Origin: Pleurotus ostreatus/Saccharomyces cerevisiae fusant
Lineage: Eukaryota > Opisthokonta
DNA: 25,143 nucleotides
Assembly (NCBI GenBank): GCA_024196135.1
Contig: JAMQCK010000388.1
Coordinates: forward strand, 1-25,143
Direction: 5' to 3'
The notes under the pieces are model-generated. The model was not told where the DNA came from. It did not search any database and saw only the letters and a program-made list of their open reading frames with translations. Positions 19,785-25,143 of this stretch are shown here, piece after piece. Position 1 is the stretch's first letter; every line of letters begins with the position of its first letter. Position numbers and translations under genes: made by a program.

Positions 19785-22700
19785 ATGGGCAGCCTGCTCG
19801 ATATGGACGTCGACTACGACCGACCACAGTCGCCCTCCGCGGGCGGCTCATCCGCGGCCTATGACGCCGCCGCCCCGGGCGGGTCGGGGGCGCAAAACCT
19901 GCCGTGCGGCCCTTCCAGCGCCTTCTGAGTTTACTTCTTATCATCCCCTCAGTCAAGTCCGCGCGAGGATCACCGTTGTGTGCGCTGAAGTGCGTGTCTG
20001 ACTGCTTCCCCCGCATCGCGTAGCAGTGATTGACTGTGGATTGCAGTGCAAGCGGCTGAAGCTAAAATGCGACCGGAAAATGCCCTGCGGGAGCTGCGTC
20101 AAGCGGGAGGCAACGTCGAAGTGCCAGTACTCTGCCGCTGCAGCAGAGAAAGTGTGCGTGGTCGTGGTCAAGGGCGATCCCCATATACTCATTTTCCCCG
20201 CATTGTAGTGATCTGCAGTCGCTCAACAATCGACTGGTGCAGTTGGAGCAATATATCTCTATGTCCTCCGGGGGCCAGTTTTCCTCAACATATCCCCTCG
20301 CCCAAGTTACCAGCAGCGCGAGCTACGCTCCTCATTCCTGCTCTCACGGACCCGCCCCAGCCTCCTCCTCTGCCCCATACCCCGCACTGTCGCAACTTCT
20401 TCAGGCGAGTGTAGACCCCGTCGTCCTCACACTTCCCACACGGACTCTCTGGACCGACTGGTCGTGGCCGAGCGATATCGCCAATGCGGTCCAGCTGCCC
20501 CAACTCACCCACTTGTCCGAACCTACCCAAGAGGCTTCTACCTCTACAACCGACCCCCTTTCCCGCCATCGTAACGATGCGACTGGCTCTTCTTCATCCG
20601 CCGTCACCTTCATCAAGCAAGGCGATATTGGATCCGGCAAGCTGCGCGCACCCACTAACCTCGTCGACGCGTTGCCAGTATCCGACATCCTCGAAGCCCT
20701 TCCCGCTATCTTCACCGCCATGCGATCCTATCTCCCCGGCTTCTTCCACTGCGAGTACGGCCACGCGCGTATCGTCGAGAACCTTGCGCGCACGGACGAC
20801 AAGCGCACGGCGGCGAAGCAAAAGGCGAAGGCGCAGCAGATCTTCTTCGGCAACAATCCCAGTCGGCCTGTCACCAAGCCGCCTGGGTTTGCACCAAACG
20901 ACCCGCTGTTTAGCTCGTTTAGCGCGAACGGGGCGGATGCGTCGCCGAAAAAGAAGGCAGGGCAGGACGATGAGTGGTCGTTGTCGTTCTACGCGGCTGC
21001 GTGCGGGCTGGTGGCGTTGTCGCCGACTTCTGGTGCGGATGGACACGACGCCGAGTACTGGTACGCGCAGAGCGATCAAGCTTGCCACGCTTGGGAACAG
21101 TACTGCGGGACACCTTCGACGAAGGAGGGTAGTAATTACGTTACCGCACTTTTAGCCCAGCTATCGTACTGCCTGATTCGTGCTGACGCTGCTGGTGCTT
21201 CGGAAGTGGTACGTGCGAGCGTTGTCCTTCTTCCCTCCTTGGCTAAGTCCGCGTCGTCAGATCCACAAAGCGGCCATGTTCTTCCGCACCCACCATTTGA
21301 CTGTCGGTGCGAAGGATGAGTCAGCGACGAAGAACACAAAGGATGTGCGAGAAAAGTGGATGAACGACGTATGGCTCGACATCATCTTCTGGGACGCGTG
21401 AGTGGTATCTTACCTATTGGCTCTGCGTGTAGCTTACATTCGGGTAGCTTCGTCTCGGACAAGATGGGGCAACCACCGCTCATCTCTGAGGGTTGTGTGC
21501 CGGCTATGGAGAATCGCGAGTCAGACTCTACTGATTTCCTGGTGCAGCGCTTCCGGTGCGTCGCTGGCTTCTTGATCTCTCGCTCACAATGTGCTCATGC
21601 TCAATACAGCCTGGCATCCATTGTCCGCTTGACGAAGACTCGATATTGGACATTGGACGCCCTCGAGGCCGAACTCGCTCAGTTCGTAACGTCTGTTGCG
21701 GAGATATCCGTCGACTCCTTCCTTCCTTCCACCTCGAGCAACGCGGCAAAGAAGAAGCGGGCACGCAATCTTCCCGACGTGCTGGGCGATCCCGACAAGC
21801 GCGAGGAAGAGCTTCACGTCCAGAAGATGGACCTGGTCCTTGCTGCGTGGCAAACCCTCCTTGCCGCCTACGTTCCAGCACTGCAGCACGACCATCGCAT
21901 GGCGAACCCGAAGTGGGGCGGGATGGTGCACGCTGCCCATCGGGTCGTGAAGGCTGCGACCGAGCTCCTGTCATATACCCCTTCGGCCTCCACCTCACCG
22001 TCCAAATACTGCGTTCCCATCGCTGTCGGCGCCGGGTCGGCGACTGCATGCAACTTCGCACCTCTCGCTGCCCTCTACCCTCTGCATCGTACGCTCTTCT
22101 CCGCCGCTTTGGTGTGTGGTTACGGTTCTGTGAAGCAACCCAATACCGTCTGGGCTTCCGGCGCAAGCGACGGCGTCTGCGATGCGCACAGGGCTTTCGC
22201 GTCGCCCACCATTCTGAAGCTGGGGGATGCGATCGGGGACTCTCTCGGCCAGCGGGAGGCGCTGCAGATTCTGGACGTTGTTTTGGCCAAGCTGCAGGGA
22301 TCGAGTTCGCCATCGGGAAACCGGAAGCGCAAGCACGACGAGTACCTTGGTGCTGCGGCGGACGATGCACAGCCACCCGTCAATGGTACTGGTTCGTCGG
22401 CAGAGGATGTCGCCCAGCAATCCTCGGCACCGCTGGCGGAGCGCCTGGCGCGGATGGGTGAGGCAGCGAAGGAGAAGAATGGGGAGCGGCCGGAGAAAAA
22501 GAAGAAGCGGGTCCAGTATCCCATCATCGGGATCCGCGTGCGCGCTGGGAGCGCGAGCAGGACGACGGACGCATCGGAGGTGGCTGCTAGTCAATCGGCG
22601 CCTACGTTCCCCATGGATCCGCCCGCGGAGCATTCGCCATCGACGTCTCAGCAGGTGGCAACCTCTTCCCAGCAGACGCCGTCGTTGGAGAGCCTTGCAC

Positions 22701-23863
22701 ATGCGTTCGAGCAGTTGCCTCAGTCGAACCCAACCGCGTCGCCCAACATGCCAACCTACTTTGGCGAGCGGCCGTTATCGTCGTCGTCGCTACAGTTTGA
22801 CCCGCGCTCCATTGTCGACCCCTCGCAGTTCGATCCGTACGACCAGCAACAGCAAAGGATGGCCGGAAGTAGCACGTTGTCGCCCTACGTCGATAACATG
22901 CAAAGCAGTCAGCAGAGCATGGGTGTAGCTCAGCCGACGCCGAGAGTCTTTGGGGATGCGTCCCAAGGGCAGCGCTCGCGGCGTCCCTCCGTCTCGTCGA
23001 CGTACAATTCTGCCTCGTACGATGCCCAGTCGCGTGGGCCGTACGAGATGGGTCAGCGGTCGTCGTCGTATGAGACGTCGTTTGGCTCACTCGTCGGATC
23101 GACGTCCGCAGTGACGTCGCCTTACGCGTCGACGGGTAGCGGTGGAAGTGTCGATGGCGGCTCAGGCTCTGGATCGTCGGGGAGCGCCATGCAGATGCCT
23201 ACGCTACAAGTGCCCACGCTCCCCTCACCGTATGGACAACCCCTTCCACCTGTCCCTCCGCCGCAACAGGCGCAGCAGTACTATGACTCCCAGCCTCCCG
23301 CTACCTATCAGTCTCAACAACCGCCACCACCGCCGACTCAACAGTCGCAGCAGCCAACCCAGCAGGCTCAGCAGCAGACATATGCGCAGGCGGCGTTCGA
23401 CCCCGCGCCGTACTACCAAGGCCAGTCGGGGTCGTACAACGGAAATGCAAGTGGGTCGTACAATGGTGGCCAAGCGAGTAGGACGGGCGGTTACGACGTC
23501 AAGCCGACGACAGCAATGCTGGATGCGCAGACGAGGTCGGACGGGTACGGCGCGTCGGTGAGGCAGGAAGGGTACGGATCGCAGTCACGATCGGAGTCAT
23601 ATGGCTCGCAGTCACGGCCGGAACCCTATGGCGGCTCGCACAGTGCGCCTCGCTACGGCGCGCCCCAAACAGATTCCCGCTCTGCGTACGGCGAAGGTGC
23701 TCCCGCGTATGGTGATCGTGGATGGCTGCCTCCGACGACTTCTCAACATCACCAACCCCCTCATCAACATCAGCAGCCACCTCAGCATCGTCCACCCCCA
23801 CCTTCGCAACATCAGCAGCCGCCAGAGCAGTACTGGAACGGCGGGTACTCGTATAACGGGTAG
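19785..23863 (+). CDS. Zn2Cys6 (Gal4-type) transcription factor with long prion-like C-terminal tail
   Basis: Seven exons: 19785-19903, 19953-19989, 20047-20153, 20209-21208, 21261-21397, 21448-21555 and 21610-23863, giving 1253 aa. The binuclear zinc cluster is split over exons 2 and 3: Cys 50, 53, 60, 66, 69 and 78 (CAECKRLKLKCDR...PCGSCVKR). A short leucine-rich coiled coil (LQSLNNRLVQLEQ, 90-102) should dimerise it. Residues about 180-780 form the helical middle region common in fungal activators (AMRSYLPGFFHCEYGHARI, KAAMFFRTHHL, FWDAFVSDKMGQPPLIS, FRLASIVRLTKTRYW). Basic NLS-like runs are at 22320-22340 (RKRK) and 22494-22512 (KKKKR). The tail (about 980-1253) is rich in Q, P, Y, G and S, with YGSQSR repeats. 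It should act in the nucleus; targets are unknown. The first two small exons rest on splice logic but restore a perfect CxxC. Confidence 0.88.
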
Positions 23864-24351
23864 GCGCCCTTGTCATCCATACTCTTTCCTTGCCTGTGTA
23901 CTCTTCCGTCTTCTCGCTGTCGTCGTCGTACTCTGTCCGTTCTAGCGCTGCGCCCCTTTCGTTCTCGCTCAGATATCCCTTTGTCTTGCTCTAGCCTGTT
24001 CATTATCGTTTGCATTTATCCAGTCCGCTCTGTACATTTCACGATACCCAGTCTATAACCCCTTTCGCGTCTTTATAGCGTACACTCACTATCCTATGCC
24101 TACCTACCCGCGAGGTGCATTTCGTTCGCACCCGCGCGATGTATTGTGTAGTTTACGTCGATTTATCTCATTGACTTTATTCTGGTTTACCTTGCACTGT
24201 TTGCCGTCGTCACTGTACAATCCATCAGCGTCGTTTTGCGACGATCGTGTCTCTGCTGGACATGGCCCGCGATCTGGAAACGGTCGCTGCAATTTCAGAG
24301 CGGAACAGTGATTCCATTGTCGACGTGCTCGCGCGTCCACACTAGAGTTCG
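23864..24351. other. 3' flank of the transcription-factor gene
   Basis: This T/C-rich sequence follows the stop codon and should include the 3' UTR. TTTATAGCG (24071-24079) and several TTTAT runs might serve as loose poly(A) signals. I see no gene. Confidence 0.5.
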
Positions 24352-25139
24352 GTATAAAACTCTCCGAGGCCGATGTATGTAAGTAACATGTAACTAGTTA
24401 CTTACAGCTGTGTGTAACGATGTTAATAACTCCCATGTTATTAACAGGAAGTTACATGTAAGAAACTGGTGTGTTACATTGTATATAACCATAATAGGTG
24501 TTAGGATCCATACAACCTGTGCAATGAGCAGCAAAGATTGCTCCCTGGACCATGTAGTGCCACCAACGGAGTTAGAATCCGCCGATGCACACCAGGGCAT
24601 TGGTAACAATGGCCAACTGGAGCGTAGCACCAGTGATAAAAGAGCGCAGCGTACCAGCGATGTATCGCGGACATACCTGATCGCTTTGAAGAAGGCTCGA
24701 TGGGATGTCCCCGCGCCGTGGATATCAACACGCAGAAATGCCCCAGGCAGTGTGCGCTCACACTTGGACCCACAAGTCGTATGTCAATGATAAGCAGCGA
24801 GGCATGGGAGGGAGCTCACTGACTCCCTACCCGTGGGGTCGTATGGCCTTCCTTGAATGTGCGCTGGCATTTGTGCGTAGTCCCGAGTCGCCGAACGCCT
24901 TGTAAGTCGACGGGACAGCCGACTGCGGGAGTTGCCGATGACCTGTCACATGTTAGTCACAGTTCGGATTCCGACGGGCCGACACAACCTGCGTACGGTT
25001 CTGCTTTCGTCTTTCGCGGTCTTTTGGTACAGGTCAGCCGCCTACGCCATCGAGAAGTTTTTAACAGTTTCTAACATGGCCCTTCGGGCCCTCGAGTGAG
25101 TAACAGTTATTAACATGTTACTTACACATGTTTTATACA
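24352..25139. mobile_element. Candidate small DNA transposon or MITE with inverted ends
   Basis: The left end starts with GTATAAAAC (24352-24360) and the right end carries its exact reverse complement (25131-25139). Just inside, TGTAAGTAACATG (24378-24390) has its reverse complement at 25115-25127, and GTTAATAAC (24422-24430) has its own at 25107-25115. The left end also has local inverted pairs: TGTAAGTAAC/GTTACTTACA (24378-24387, 24397-24406) and GTTAATAAC/GTTATTAAC (24422-24430, 24437-24445). Six GTAAC/GTTAC words lie within about 100 bp, like subterminal transposase-binding repeats. The interior has no convincing coding frame. No target-site duplication is evident and the window ends 4 bases later, so the element could be longer. 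Confidence 0.45.
25079..25091. repeat. Short GC hairpin GGCCC-TTC-GGGCC
   Basis: A 5-bp-arm perfect inverted repeat with a 3-base loop sits just inside the right inverted end of the candidate element. It is a GC island in AT-rich sequence. Function is not known. Confidence 0.4.
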
Positions 25140-25143
25140 TATG

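Noticed and set aside
21492..21547. Possible intron (GTTGTG...CAG) in the transcription factor
   Set aside because: Reading straight through keeps the frame and gives DSTDFLVQRFR joined to LASIVRLTK, as expected in this protein type. Splicing at that donor would leave the next exon out of phase.
24352..25143. Telomere-like or CRISPR-like repeats
   Set aside because: The GTAAC/GTTAC words are not in regular tandem order and there are no uniform spacers. A transposon end fits better.

Overview
The window looks like nuclear DNA of a filamentous basidiomycete, probably an agaricomycete and possibly a polypore. It is GC-rich. Its genes are split by many introns of about 45-60 nt with CTAAC/CTGAC-type branch points, and proteins such as MCM4, ORC3, a CAEC-type Zn2Cys6 factor and a KNH-like GPI protein are of fungal type. 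Gene models were built by hand, joining open frames at splice signals so that reading phase and known family motifs stay continuous. No transcript data were available.

Layout: 1-2769 is the 3' part of a Ty1/copia LTR retrotransposon (rest of pol, polypurine tract, 3' LTR). 2970-3420 (-) is a doubtful two-exon small secreted protein. 3883-3992 is a short tandem-repeat array in gene-poor DNA. 4452-5702 (-) is a KNH-like, Ser/Thr-rich GPI-anchored protein with five exons, including a 35-nt microexon. It is divergent from 6419-8708 (+), a 10-exon cytochrome P450. 9379-11401 (+) is a secreted APP1/DUF2183 HAD-type phosphatase-like protein with nine exons. 12275-15579 (-) is MCM4 with eight exons, and 15674-18232 (+) is ORC3 with eleven exons. 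These two start head to head only 94 bp apart. 18233-19784 has no convincing gene. 19785-23863 (+) is a Zn2Cys6 transcription factor of about 1253 aa with a long Q/P/Y/G/S-rich tail. 24352-25139 is AT-rich at both ends, with inverted GTATAAAAC and TGTAAGTAACATG motifs, and may be a small DNA transposon or MITE.

Functional links: MCM4 and ORC3 both act in replication-origin licensing. The DNA between their start codons holds a perfect palindrome, GGCGCGTC-GG-GACGCGCC, resembling MBF/E2F sites, and MCM4 intron 1 holds two ACGACGCGT copies. This suggests joint G1/S control. The other genes (cell-wall protein, P450, secreted phosphatase, transcription factor) show no obvious shared pathway. Three of about 45 inferred introns begin with GC rather than GT, each in a different gene.
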